A stretch of 64,000 nt of DNA. Origin: Stappia sp. GTDB taxonomy: Bacteria > Pseudomonadota > Alphaproteobacteria > Rhizobiales > Stappiaceae. The notes beneath the pieces are model-generated. The model searched no databases. It was not told where the DNA came from and was given only the letters and a program-made list of their open reading frames with translations. The position numbers and the translations under genes are program-made. The DNA is taken from positions 62,001-126,000 of the forward strand of contig PBLF01000028.1 of NCBI GenBank assembly GCA_002722295.1, read 5' to 3'. Below are positions 17,727 through 27,000 of this stretch, piece by piece (position 1 is the stretch's first letter; the number at the start of each line of letters is the position of its first letter).

Positions 17727-18128
17727 TCAGGCGGCGGGAACCGGCTCACCGTCGCGACCAAGCTCGATGGGCTCGCCGTGCGGGGTCGCGGCCGCCGCCC
17801 GGTGCCAGGCCTCGCGACGTGCCGCAAGGCGTTCCTCGCTCGTCACGTCGCGGGTCGTGACCATGCGTTCCAGCGCGGCAAGCCAGTGGCTGTAGTAGCT
17901 GTCGCCGCAGTCGGGATCGCCGGCGGCCTGCGCCTCGCGGATGGTTGCCGACAGGGTCGCGGCCCAGTCCGACCAGGAGAAGACGCCTTTTTCGTTGAGC
18001 GCGACGGCAAGCGCGAAGGCCCGTGCTTCCCAGGGTTCGCGAAAGACGGGGCCGTCCGCGTCGCGCGGCAGGTCGGAGAAGAGGTCCTCGGGCGGATGGG
18101 CTGCGGCGGGGGTGTCAGGCCGGATCAA
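17727..18128 (-). CDS. Nitrile hydratase accessory protein
   Basis: The region gives about 133 residues resembling the nitrile hydratase beta-subunit N-terminal fold used by accessory (P14K/activator-type) proteins: DADGPVFREPWEARAFALAVAL, FSWSDWAATLSATI, then DSYYSHWLAALERMV. These pair with [23 protein letters not shown] of the true beta subunit. The start is uncertain. I chose the TTG at 18128, behind GGGAG, overlapping the beta-subunit stop by 14 bases; no ATG is well placed. Accessory proteins of this type are needed for cobalt insertion into the alpha subunit, often by swapping the alpha subunit between complexes. Confidence 0.8.
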   Translation of the reverse strand: MIRPDTPAAAHPPEDLFSDLPRDADGPVFREPWEARAFALAVALNEKGVFSWSDWAATLSATIREAQAAGDPDCGDSYYSHWLAALERMVTTRDVTSEERLAARREAWHRAAAATPHGEPIELGRDGEPVPAA

Positions 18129-18774
18129 GATAGCTCTCCCAGAGATCGGCGCGCAGGGTGAGACCGGGTTCGGCATCGTCCCCCCAGACGTCGCGCCCGT
18201 CGAAGGCGATGCCATAGAGCCAGGTCGGGTTCTCGCCCTTGCCGGCCGCGTTGCTGTCGGGAAGCACATGGGTGCCGTGCACGGCCTCCACGGTGCCGAC
18301 GTGGCCGCGCAGGTAGCGCGGAATGCGAGTGTGGCCCTGCGGATGCATGTTGCGGGCGCGCACCCGGTCGCCGACGGCGAAATGCGCGGGCGCCCGTGGT
18401 TCGCGAACCGCCGGACCGCCCCGGGCGAGCGCGGCGGCGACATCGCCGGCGGCGAGAACACGCTTCACCGGGCGGCTTGCGCGCAGGCTGTGTCCGGCCT
18501 CGATCTCCTCGGCGGTGACGAGGTCGCGCTCATCCAGGAGCTTTTCCAGGCCCGCGAGCCAGATCTCGTAGTAGGTGGAGGTCAGGTAGCGCGGCGGCGG
18601 CAGGCTTTCGCGGGCGAAGCGCGAGGCATCGAGGCTCCACTCGCCGGTCGCGCCCATGGCAAGGGTGATGGCGAGCGTGCGCTTTTCCCACTCGCCGTGG
18701 AACGGCGGTTCGTTCGCTTCCAGCACGACGGGGCCGAAGCCCATCATGCCGCCGAGATCCTGGGCGCCGTTCAT
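18115..18774 (-). CDS. nthB: Nitrile hydratase beta subunit
   Basis: The 219-residue protein has the family start [16 protein letters not shown], an N-terminal helical domain ([15 protein letters not shown] through [14 protein letters not shown]), and a C-terminal SH3-like barrel ([23 protein letters not shown], then [15 protein letters not shown] and WGDDAEP). Two arginines in the HPQGHTR and IPRYLRG segments are where the beta subunit contacts the alpha-subunit sulfinate/sulfenate ligands. Its start overlaps the alpha stop as ATGA. The alpha-beta-accessory order is typical of cobalt nitrile hydratases. The enzyme hydrates nitriles to amides in the cytoplasm. Confidence 0.93.
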   Translation of the reverse strand: MNGAQDLGGMMGFGPVVLEANEPPFHGEWEKRTLAITLAMGATGEWSLDASRFARESLPPPRYLTSTYYEIWLAGLEKLLDERDLVTAEEIEAGHSLRASRPVKRVLAAGDVAAALARGGPAVREPRAPAHFAVGDRVRARNMHPQGHTRIPRYLRGHVGTVEAVHGTHVLPDSNAAGKGENPTWLYGIAFDGRDVWGDDAEPGLTLRADLWESYLDPA

Positions 18775-19412
18775 GCCGCCTCTCCCTCGGCCAGCTGCCC
18801 GGGCGTGAGGGCGAGGCCGGTGCCGATCATGCTGTCGCGGGTGACGAGACGGGCAAGCTCCTCCTCGCTCCATCCCTCCGTCCCTTCAGGGCGCATGGGG
18901 ATCACGAGATAGCGGACCTCGGCGGTGGAGTCCCACACGCGGATGTCGGTGCCCGAGGGCAGGGAGACGCCGAAGTCCGCGAGCACGCCGCGCGGGTCTC
19001 GTACCGCCTTGGCCCGATAGGGGGCCGACTTGTACCAGACCGGCGGCAGGCCGAGCACCGACCACGGGTAACAGGAGCACAGGGTGCAGACGACCATGTT
19101 GTGTCGCTCCGGCGTGTTCTCGACGGCGACCATGTGCTCGCCCTGGCGGCCGAAATACCCGAGAGAGCGGATCGCGGCGGTGGCGTCGGCGCGCAGCCAG
19201 TCGCGAAACTCCGGATCGCTCCAGGTGCGCGCGACGACATGGGCGCCGTTGTGCGGGCCGACCTTTGTTTCATAGGTCTCGATGAGGACGTCGAGGGCCG
19301 CCGGATCGACGTACCCCTTTTCGACGAGGATCGATTCCAGGGCACGCACGCGGGCGTCGACCTCGGAAAGCTCCGAGCCGTGGTCGTGATCGTGGGAATG
19401 GTCATGGCCCAT
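18771..19412 (-). CDS. nthA: Nitrile hydratase alpha subunit, cobalt type
   Basis: The 213-residue subunit carries the metal claw [10 protein letters not shown] with Cys109, Cys112, Ser113 and Cys114. Threonine after the first cysteine is the mark of cobalt rather than iron enzymes, which have serine there. The core then continues with [20 protein letters not shown] as in other members. The N-terminus is unusual: [13 protein letters not shown] provides six histidines in the first twelve residues, which could bind metal. AGGAGG lies nine bases before the ATG. No amidase is encoded nearby; the upstream partner is a glutamine-amidotransferase-like hydrolase. Confidence 0.95.
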   Translation of the reverse strand: MGHDHSHDHDHGSELSEVDARVRALESILVEKGYVDPAALDVLIETYETKVGPHNGAHVVARTWSDPEFRDWLRADATAAIRSLGYFGRQGEHMVAVENTPERHNMVVCTLCSCYPWSVLGLPPVWYKSAPYRAKAVRDPRGVLADFGVSLPSGTDIRVWDSTAEVRYLVIPMRPEGTEGWSEEELARLVTRDSMIGTGLALTPGQLAEGEAA

Positions 19413-19437
19413 GGTGCGGCCTCCTTGTGGTCCTGGT

Positions 19438-20208
19438 TCAGTCCGCCGTCCGGGGCGACGGTCCGGCTTCCATCCGCCCTCGCACCGCATCGCCGAAGGC
19501 GGCGAACAGGCGCGCGGACGCGGCGTCGCTGCCGACCCAGTATTCGGGATGCCACTGGGTGGCGAGTGCGAACCCGGGCGCCGCCTCGACCGAAACCGCC
19601 TCGATGGTGCCGTCCTCCGCCGTCGCCTCGACGGCGAGACCCTTCGCGAGCCGGCCGATGGCCTGGCGATGCAGCGAGTTCACCTCGATGCGGGCCTCGC
19701 CGAGAATGTCGGCAAGCCGCCCGCCGGGACGAACCTCGACATGATGGGCAAGGGCGAAGCGCTGGTCCTGCGTTTCCGCCTCCGGAGCGCGATGGTCGCG
19801 GCGCCCCTCGATTTCCTGGACCTCGCCGACGAGCGTGCCGCCGAGGGCGACATTGGTCTCCTGAAGGCCACGGCAGATGGCGAAGAAGGGAAGCCCGCGC
19901 TCCAGCGTGCGGCGGATCAGCGGCAGCGTGGTGGCATCGCGGCGGGGGTCGTAGGGGCCGTTCCTCTCGCTCGCCTCGCCGCCGTAGAGCGAGGGGTGCA
20001 CATTGGAGCGCGACCCGGTCATGAGCACGCCGTCGACGCGTTCGAGAACGGCGTCGATGTCGATGGCCGGGCCGAGAGAGGGCAGGAGCAGGGGAATGAC
20101 GCCGGATCCCTGCACGAGCGCCTCGACATAGATGGATGTCGCTGCGTGCCAGGAATAGCCGTCGATCTCCTTGACGTCGCAACTGACGAGAACAACCGGT
20201 TTCGGCAT
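19438..20208 (-). CDS. Class I glutamine-amidotransferase-like gamma-glutamyl hydrolase (PuuD-like)
   Basis: The 256-residue protein matches the peptidase C26 family, whose best-known member hydrolyses gamma-glutamyl-GABA. The nucleophile is Cys112 in [17 protein letters not shown], and the dyad partners His220 and Glu222 are in [25 protein letters not shown] (about 63-77) is the substrate loop. It is the first gene of a four-gene unit: the nitrile hydratase alpha gene starts 25 bases after it. Its role there is unproven. It may cleave a gamma-glutamyl amide or process the amide product of the hydratase. Confidence 0.88.
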   Translation of the reverse strand: MPKPVVLVSCDVKEIDGYSWHAATSIYVEALVQGSGVIPLLLPSLGPAIDIDAVLERVDGVLMTGSRSNVHPSLYGGEASERNGPYDPRRDATTLPLIRRTLERGLPFFAICRGLQETNVALGGTLVGEVQEIEGRRDHRAPEAETQDQRFALAHHVEVRPGGRLADILGEARIEVNSLHRQAIGRLAKGLAVEATAEDGTIEAVSVEAAPGFALATQWHPEYWVGSDAASARLFAAFGDAVRGRMEAGPSPRTAD

Positions 20209-20504
20209 GGAAGAGTGTCTCCTGCGGGGGGCGGTCGCCTTTTTACACGAGGGCGCGCCGGTTGCGAAGATGGGCGATCGTCCCGGGATTGTCCACCTGC
20301 GGGCGCGGTCAGGTTGTGGCGCCTAAAAATCTCGCGCCCCCTCCGGACGCGCTTGTTTCGACCCGCCATATGCGGTTTAACTCCAAGCTCAAAGTGCGTT
20401 TGAGGAAAAGGCACTTGTCGGAGCCGGCGTCACGCCGGCCGGGATGGAGAGTACAGTTTCGAGCCCCGTGCAGGCGGGGCCGTCAATCCCAAGGGAGGGG
20501 ACAC

Positions 20505-21599
20505 ATGGATCGTCGTTCATTCATCAAGAAGGCAGGTCTGGCCGGCGTCGGCGCCGGCGCGGCCACGCTCGCGGCTCCGGCCATCGCGCAGGGCAACCAG
20601 ACCTGGCGCATGGTCACGACCTGGCCGAAGAACTTCCCCGGTCTGGGCGTCGGCGCGCAGCGTCTCGCCGACCGCATCACCGCCGCCTCGGGCGGTCGCC
20701 TGACCATCCAGGTCTATTCCGCCGGTGAGCTGGTTCCGCCGCTGCAGTCGCTCGACGCGGTCATCGACGGCTCGGCCGAGATGAGCCACGGCGCCGCCTA
20801 CTACTGGCAGAACAAGAGCCCGGCGCTCGCCTTCTTCACCGGCGTTCCCTACGGCATGACCTCGCGCGAGCTGACCGCGTGGGTGCGCTACATGGGCGGC
20901 CAGGAGATCTGGGACGAGATCTACGACCAGTTCGGCGTGCAGGGCTTCCTCTCCGGCGACACGGGCACCCAGGCGGGTGGCTGGTTCCGCGAGGAACTGA
21001 CCGGCCTCGATTCGGTCAAGGGCCTGCGCTTCCGCACGCCGGGCCTCGGCGGCCGCGTGTGGGAGAAGCTTGGCGCCACGGTGACCAACATGGCCGCCGG
21101 CGAGATCTTCCAGGCGTTGCAGTCGGGCACGCTGGACGCGGCCGAGTTCGTCGGCCCGTACAACGACCTGGCGCTGGGCTTCTACCAGGTTGCCAAGAAC
21201 TACTACTTCCCGAGCTTCGTGGAGCCGGGCCTGGCGACCGAACTGGTGGTCAACAAGTCCAAGTACCAGGAACTGCCGTCCGACCTGCAGGCGATCGTCA
21301 AGGACGTCTGCCAGGCCGAGTACGATCAGGTGGCCTCGGACTTCTACGCCAACGACCCGCGCGCCCTGAAGACGCTGGTCGACGACCACGGCGTGATCGT
21401 TCGCGAGTTCCCGGCCGACATCATGGAAGCCGGTGCGAAGGCGGCCGAGGAGATCCTGGGCTCGCTGCGCGACTCCGACGATCCGCTGGTCAAGAAGACC
21501 ACCGAGAGCTTCATCGAGTCGCTCAACATCCTGCGCACGCGCACGGAAGGCACCGACGGCGCCTTCGTCGAGGCCCGCAAGGCCTTCTTCAAGATCTGA
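20505..21599 (+). CDS. TRAP transporter substrate-binding protein (DctP family), Tat-exported
   Basis: The 364-residue protein starts with a twin-arginine signal (RRSFIKKAG, residues 3-11) and a hydrophobic run ending APAIAQ. The mature part shows the TRAP-binding pattern: WPKNFPGLGVGAQRLADRI, GGRLTIQVYSAGELVPPLQ, and LRFRTPGLGG holding the carboxylate-binding Arg. The sequence resembles the branch that includes 2-oxoacid-binding TakP and chloroaromatic or mannitol-type receptors. GGGAGGGG precedes the ATG. The membrane genes of the transporter lie downstream on the opposite strand, converging on a shared terminator. Confidence 0.9.
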   Translation: MDRRSFIKKAGLAGVGAGAATLAAPAIAQGNQTWRMVTTWPKNFPGLGVGAQRLADRITAASGGRLTIQVYSAGELVPPLQSLDAVIDGSAEMSHGAAYYWQNKSPALAFFTGVPYGMTSRELTAWVRYMGGQEIWDEIYDQFGVQGFLSGDTGTQAGGWFREELTGLDSVKGLRFRTPGLGGRVWEKLGATVTNMAAGEIFQALQSGTLDAAEFVGPYNDLALGFYQVAKNYYFPSFVEPGLATELVVNKSKYQELPSDLQAIVKDVCQAEYDQVASDFYANDPRALKTLVDDHGVIVREFPADIMEAGAKAAEEILGSLRDSDDPLVKKTTESFIESLNILRTRTEGTDGAFVEARKAFFKI

Positions 21600-21681
21600 G
21601 GCGCGAGAGACGGTCCGGTCCGCGACACGCGGGCCGGGCCCCTGCCGCCGGGGCCTTCGGGACCTTGGATTGCGACAAAAG

Positions 21682-21711
21682 AAAACCCCGGCCTCGCGGC
21701 CGGGGTTTTTT
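21682..21711. terminator. Bidirectional Rho-independent terminator
   Basis: AAAACCCCGGCC, a TCGC loop, and GGCCGGGGTTTTTT form a 12-bp stem with A-tract and T-tract on either side, so it can end transcripts from both directions. It sits between the TRAP binding-protein gene (plus) and the TRAP large-permease gene (minus), which converge here. Confidence 0.9.
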
Positions 21712-21745
21712 ATGGTCCGGGACGTTCCGCCCGATGGGCCACGCC

Positions 21746-23137
21746 CTAGCTGTAGATCGCCCGCGGCAGCCATGTCGCGATCTCGGGGAAGGCGAACATG
21801 ATCGCGATCGCCACCATCTGCAGCACGACGAAGGGCAGAACGCCCTTGTAGATCATCGCCGTGGACACGTTGGGCGGCGCCACGCCGCGCAGGTAGAACA
21901 GGGCGAAGCCGAAGGGCGGCGTCAGGAACGAGGTCTGCAGGTTCACGCCCACCAGGATGCCGAGCCAGACCGGATCCACGTCGAGAGCCAGCAGGATCGG
22001 CGCGGTGATCGGGATCACGATGAAGATGATCTCGAACGTGTCCAGGATGAAGCCCAGCAGGAACATGATGAACATGACGACCGCGACGGCGGCGAGCGTG
22101 CCGCCGGGCAGGTTCGACAGGAACTCGTGCACCAGGTTGTCGCCGCCCATCAGGCGGAAGACGATGGAGAACACCGCCGCGCCGAACAGGATGATGAACA
22201 CCATGCAGGTGATCGATGCCGTGGCGATCGCCGTCTCGCGCAGGATGGCGAAGGACAGCCTCCAGCGCAGGCCGGCGAGCACCAGCGCGCCGACCGCGCC
22301 GACCGAGGCCGCCTCCGTCGGGGTCGCGATGCCGCCGAGGATCGAGCCGAGCACGGCGAGGATCAGCAGCAGCGGGGGCACGAGCGCCGTCATGACCTCG
22401 CGGCCGAGATGGGCGCGCTCCTCCGGCGGGACCGGCGTTGCCGGGCAGCTCTTTGGGTCGGCGATCGCCTTGAAGATCGTCCAGGCCATGTAGAGGCCGA
22501 CGAGCAGCAGGCCCGGCAGGATGGCGCCGGCGAAGAGGTCGCCCACGGACACGGGAACGGGCGCGAAGTTGCCCTTCGACATCTGCACCTGGGCGTTGAT
22601 GCCCGAGAGCATGTCGCCCATGAAGATCAGCACCGTGGAAGGCGGAATGATCTGGCCGAGCGTGCCGGAGGCGCAGATGACGCCCGTCGCGAGCTTCGGG
22701 TCGTAGTTGGCCCTGAGCATTGCCGGCAGCGAGATCAGGCCCATGGTGACGACCGTCGCGCCGACGACACCGGTGGAGGCCGCCAGCAGGGCGCCCACCA
22801 CGATCACCGACATGCCGAGGCCGCCGCGCATGTTGCCGAACAGCTTGCCCATGGTCAGGAGAAGCTGCTCGGCGATCTTCGAGCGCTCGAGCATCACGCC
22901 CATGAAGATGAACAGCGGCACGGCGACCAGGACCTCGTTGGTCATGTAGCCGATATAGCGGTTGGCCAGGCTGCCGAAGTTGGAGGGATCGAAGACACCG
23001 AACCACATGCCGGCCAGCCCGAACAGCAGCGACACGCCCGAAAGCGTGAAGGCGACCGGAAAGCCGAACAGCAGGAAGCCGATGATGCCGAAGAACATGA
23101 GCCCCGAGAGAAGCTCGCCAATGAAAACGGGATCCAT
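21746..23137 (-). CDS. dctM: TRAP transporter large permease (DctM)
   Basis: The 463-residue protein is highly hydrophobic with about twelve to fourteen helices. It carries DctM features such as GFPVAFTLSGVSLLFGL near residue 28, VPLFIFMGVMLERSKIAEQLL, SGTLGQIIPPSTVLIFMGDML in the middle, and TSFLTPPFGFALFYLRGVAP near the end. An inserted segment around residues 220-240 (KSCPATPVPPEERAHLG) is cytoplasmic. It is the ion-coupled (Na+ or H+) translocation subunit for the DctP ligand. Its start overlaps the dctQ stop by one base, so the pair is coupled. Confidence 0.93.
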   Translation of the reverse strand: MDPVFIGELLSGLMFFGIIGFLLFGFPVAFTLSGVSLLFGLAGMWFGVFDPSNFGSLANRYIGYMTNEVLVAVPLFIFMGVMLERSKIAEQLLLTMGKLFGNMRGGLGMSVIVVGALLAASTGVVGATVVTMGLISLPAMLRANYDPKLATGVICASGTLGQIIPPSTVLIFMGDMLSGINAQVQMSKGNFAPVPVSVGDLFAGAILPGLLLVGLYMAWTIFKAIADPKSCPATPVPPEERAHLGREVMTALVPPLLLILAVLGSILGGIATPTEAASVGAVGALVLAGLRWRLSFAILRETAIATASITCMVFIILFGAAVFSIVFRLMGGDNLVHEFLSNLPGGTLAAVAVVMFIMFLLGFILDTFEIIFIVIPITAPILLALDVDPVWLGILVGVNLQTSFLTPPFGFALFYLRGVAPPNVSTAMIYKGVLPFVVLQMVAIAIMFAFPEIATWLPRAIYS

Positions 23138-23709
23138 CAGGCGTCCGCCTCCCCCTTGGACTTGAGCTCGCCGTCATAGCGAAGGTGCGGCGGAAGCAGG
23201 TCCTCCCGGCCTCCCAGCACGAGAATGGAGCGCGCCACCATGGCGATGCCCTGAAGCGCGAGCAGCACGGCGAACCCGATGATGAAGGACTTCAGCACGA
23301 ACAGCCCGGGCATGCCGCCGACGTTGGCCGACGCCTCGTGCAGCCGCCAGGAGCGGGCCACGAAGGACCAGGCGTAGTAGACGACCACATAGGTGAAGGG
23401 CAGCAGGAGCAGCAGCACACCGAACAGGTCGATGACGGCCTTCTTTCGCGTGCTGGCGGGCCGGTAGAAGATGTCGACGCGCACATGGTCGTTGCGCATC
23501 AGCGCGAAGCCGGCCACGGCGGTGAACATGGCGCCGTTCAGCCAGATGTAGAGGTCCTGCATCCACACGAAGCTGATGGCGAAGACGTACCGCTGAACGA
23601 CGACCGTGAAACAGACCAGAACGATGGCCAGAGACAGCCAGGAAAACACGTTTCCGATCAGCGAGTTCAATCCACTTATGAAGCGGACGACAAGGGCGAG
23701 CGCGCGCAC
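23137..23709 (-). CDS. dctQ: TRAP transporter small permease (DctQ)
   Basis: The 190-residue protein has four membrane helices (about 15-38, 50-70, 93-115 and 138-160), as expected for DctQ. FVWMQDLYIWLNGAMFTAV is the second-helix signature and NDHVRVDIFYRPASTRKKA the cytoplasmic loop typical of the family. The C-terminal tail is charged. It precedes dctM with a one-base overlap. Its promoter should lie in the 331-base gap shared with the divergent ferredoxin oxidoreductase gene. Confidence 0.9.
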   Translation of the reverse strand: MRALALVVRFISGLNSLIGNVFSWLSLAIVLVCFTVVVQRYVFAISFVWMQDLYIWLNGAMFTAVAGFALMRNDHVRVDIFYRPASTRKKAVIDLFGVLLLLLPFTYVVVYYAWSFVARSWRLHEASANVGGMPGLFVLKSFIIGFAVLLALQGIAMVARSILVLGGREDLLPPHLRYDGELKSKGEADA

Positions 23710-24040
23710 GGGCCTATCCTCCCCGGCACGCGGCGCGCCGCGCTTTTACGAACTGCATTGGATACCCTCTCGATTGAACCCGGTTCCCCCCGGGCGACAT
23801 TCGTGCCGCTCCAGACCGTGTTCCGCCCTTATTGTTGACGGCCCGTTGCTTAGCAGTTTTGGCCGCGATGCAAAAGCAATCGCGCCGATGGGCACGCAGG
23901 TTTCGGCCGCATGACGTTGCGGGAGCACGGTGGCGGGCCTTCCTGTGAGGCGTTTTCATTTGACGCATAGGGGCTTGGGGGCCGAACCTGCGGGAAAGGC
24001 GGACGTCACGGGAGGCGCGTCCGCGGGAGGGAAACGACAC
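23710..24040. other. 331-base divergent intergenic region
   Basis: This region must hold promoters for dctQM (minus) and the large 2-oxoacid oxidoreductase gene (plus). An inverted repeat with TTGCTT at 23846-23851 and AAGCAA at 23874-23879, separated by 22 bases, could serve a regulator. No open frame in it has coding character. A strong GGGAGGG ribosome binding site lies at its right end. Confidence 0.4.
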
Positions 24041-27000
24041 ATGACACGCAATGCGGTCACGCTTAACGACAAATACGATCTGACGAAGGAGCGGGTGTTC
24101 CTGTCCGGAACCCAGGCGCTGATCCGGCTGACGCTCATGCAGAAGGCGCGCGACCGGGCGGAGGGGCTGGACACGGCCGGTTACGTCTCCGGATATCGCG
24201 GCAGTCCGCTGGGTGCGCTCGACCAGCAGTTCCAGAAGGCGGCCCGGGTGCTGACGCCCGAGAACGTCATTTTCCGTCCGGCGATCAACGAGGATCTCGC
24301 GGCGACCGCCCTTTGGGGGACGCAGCAGGCGCAGATGCGCGGCGAGGGTCGCCATGACGGCGTCTTCGGCATCTGGTACGGCAAGGGCCCCGGCGTCGAC
24401 CGCTCGGGCGATGCGTTCCGTCACGCCAATCTGGCGGGCACCTCGCCGCATGGGGGCGTGCTGGCGCTGATGGGCGACGACCACACCTGCGAAAGCTCGA
24501 CCACCGCGCACCAGTCCGAGTTTGCGCTGGTGGACGCCATGATGCCGATCCTCAATCCGGCCGGCGTGCAGGAAATTCTCGACTTCGGTCTCTTCGGCTG
24601 GGCGCTGTCTCGCTATGCGGGGGTCTGGACCGGGCTCAAGCTGGTCAAGGACAACGTGGAATCGACCGCCTCCATCGACGGGCGGATTGACCGGGTGCGG
24701 CCCGTCCTGCCCGCCTTCGCCTTTCCGCCCGGCGGCGTGCACATCCGTCCCGCCGATCATCCGCTTGACCAGGAGGCCCGCCTCCACGAAGTGAAGCTGC
24801 CGGCGGCACGCGCCTTTATCGACGCCAATCCGCTCGACCACGTGATCCTGTCCGGCGGGCGGGAGCCACGCGTCGGCGTCATTTCCACCGGCAAGAGCTA
24901 TCTCGACGTGATCGAGGCGCTGGACATGCTGGGCATCGACGAGGTGGCGGCGGCCGATCTCGGCCTGGCGCTGCTCAAGGTCGGTTGCACCTGGCCCGTC
25001 TCCGCACAGCGCATCCGCGCCTTTACCAGCGGGCTCGAGCTGGTGATGGTGGTGGAGGAAAAGCGCGGGCTGATCGAACCGCAGGTGAAGGAGCTTCTCT
25101 ACGGCAGCGCCAATGCGCCCGCGATCATCGGCAAGGCGGACGAGGAAGGCGCGACGCTGTTTCGCGCGCCCGGTGCCCTGGAACCGGTGCAGGTGGCGCT
25201 GGAACTCGGGCGCAGGCTTTTGGTGCGACGCCCGAACGAACGGCTCGCCGCAAGGGTCGAGGAGCTGGAGCGCCGCCGCCACCGGCTCATGGAGATCACC
25301 GACGTCGCCGTGCGCAGTCCCTATTTCTGCGCCGGCTGCCCGCATAATTCCTCCACGCGCGTGCCCGAGGGCAGCCGCGCCTACGCCGGCATCGGCTGTC
25401 ACTACATGGCCCAGTGGATGGACCGGTCCACCGAGGGCTACACGCAGATGGGCGGCGAGGGCGCCAACTGGATCGGCGAGGCGTCCTTCTCGAAGACCAG
25501 CCACGTGTTCCAGAACCTGGGCGATGGAACCTACAACCACTCCGGAGCGCTGGCGATCCGCGCGGCCCATGCCGCCGGCGTCAACATCACCTACAAGATC
25601 CTCTACAACGACGCCGTCGCCATGACGGGCGGCCAGGCCCATGACGGCGGCCTGACCGTCGACGAGATTGCCCGCCAGGTCGCGGCGGAGGGCGCACGCC
25701 GTGTCGTCGTGGTCACCGACGAGCCTGGCAAGTATCCGGTCGCCACCAACTGGCCGGAAGGCACCTCGATCCACCATCGTGACGACCTCATCGAGGTGGA
25801 AAAGGATCTCGCGCGCGAGGAGGGGCTCACCGTTCTCCTCTACGACCAGACCTGTGCGGCGGAAAAGCGCCGCCGGCGCAAGCGGGGCCGCTTCCCGGAT
25901 CCGGACGAGCGGATCCTCGTCAACGAACTCGTGTGCGAGGGCTGCGGCGACTGCGGCAAGCAATCGAACTGTGTCGCCGTGCAGCCGGTCGAGACGGAAT
26001 GGGGACGCAAGCGGCGTATCGACCAGTCCGCGTGCAACAAGGATTTTTCCTGTCTCAAGGGGTTCTGTCCGTCCTTCGTCAGCGTGAAGGGCGGCGTGCT
26101 CCGGGGGCGTGCGACGACCCCACCGCCGGCGCCCTCCGTGCCCGAGCCGGAGATCGCGCAACTCTCGCGCATCCATGGCGTGATGATCACCGGCGTGGGC
26201 GGCACCGGTGTCGTCACCGTCGGGGCCGTGATCGGCATGGCGGCCCATCTCGACGGGCTGGGCTGCGGCATCATCGACATGGCCGGTCTTGCCCAGAAGG
26301 GCGGGGCGGTGACGAGCCACCTCAAGCTCGCGCCGCGCCCGGAAGACATTTCCGCGATTCGCGTCGGGCCCGGTGGCGCCGATCTCGTGCTCGGCTGCGA
26401 CATCGTCGTTGCCGGATCGGCCAAGGTTCTTGCGGCCATGCGCCCCGGCGAGACGCTGGCGGTCATCAACACCCACGAGACGCTTCCCGGCGACTTCGCG
26501 CGCAACCCGGACTTCACCCTGCCCGGACGGCGTCTGGTGTCCGAAATCGGCAAGGCCGCCGGTGAGGGGCGGGCGCATTTCCTCGACGCGACGGAGATCG
26601 CCGAGGCGCTGTTCGGCGATGCCATCGCCGCCAACATGTTCCTGCTCGGCCACGCGTGGCAGTCGGGTGGCCTGCCGCTGACGCTCGAGGCGATCACCGA
26701 AGCGATCCGGCTCAACAAGGTGTCGGTGGACATGAACATGGCCGCTTTCTCCTGGGGGCGTGTCGCCGCGGCGGACCCGGCCGCGCTGGAGCGGGTGCTT
26801 GCCGCCGCCGGAGCGGGGGAGGAGCTTCCCCATCGCCGGCCTTCCGCCACGCTTGCCGAGACGATCGAGCGGCGCGAGGCGTTCCTGGCCGAGTATCAGG
26901 ATGCGGCCTACGCGCGGCGGTACCGCGAGCGCCTTGCCCGTCTTCAGGCCCGGGCCGAGGGGCTTGGGGAGGACGGCAGGGACCTCGTCGCGACGGTGGC

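Noticed and set aside
20517..23177. Long frames on both strands across the TRAP genes
   Set aside because: They overlap DctP, DctM and DctQ, which have full family motifs; the alternative translations are His/Arg/Gly-rich with no domain.
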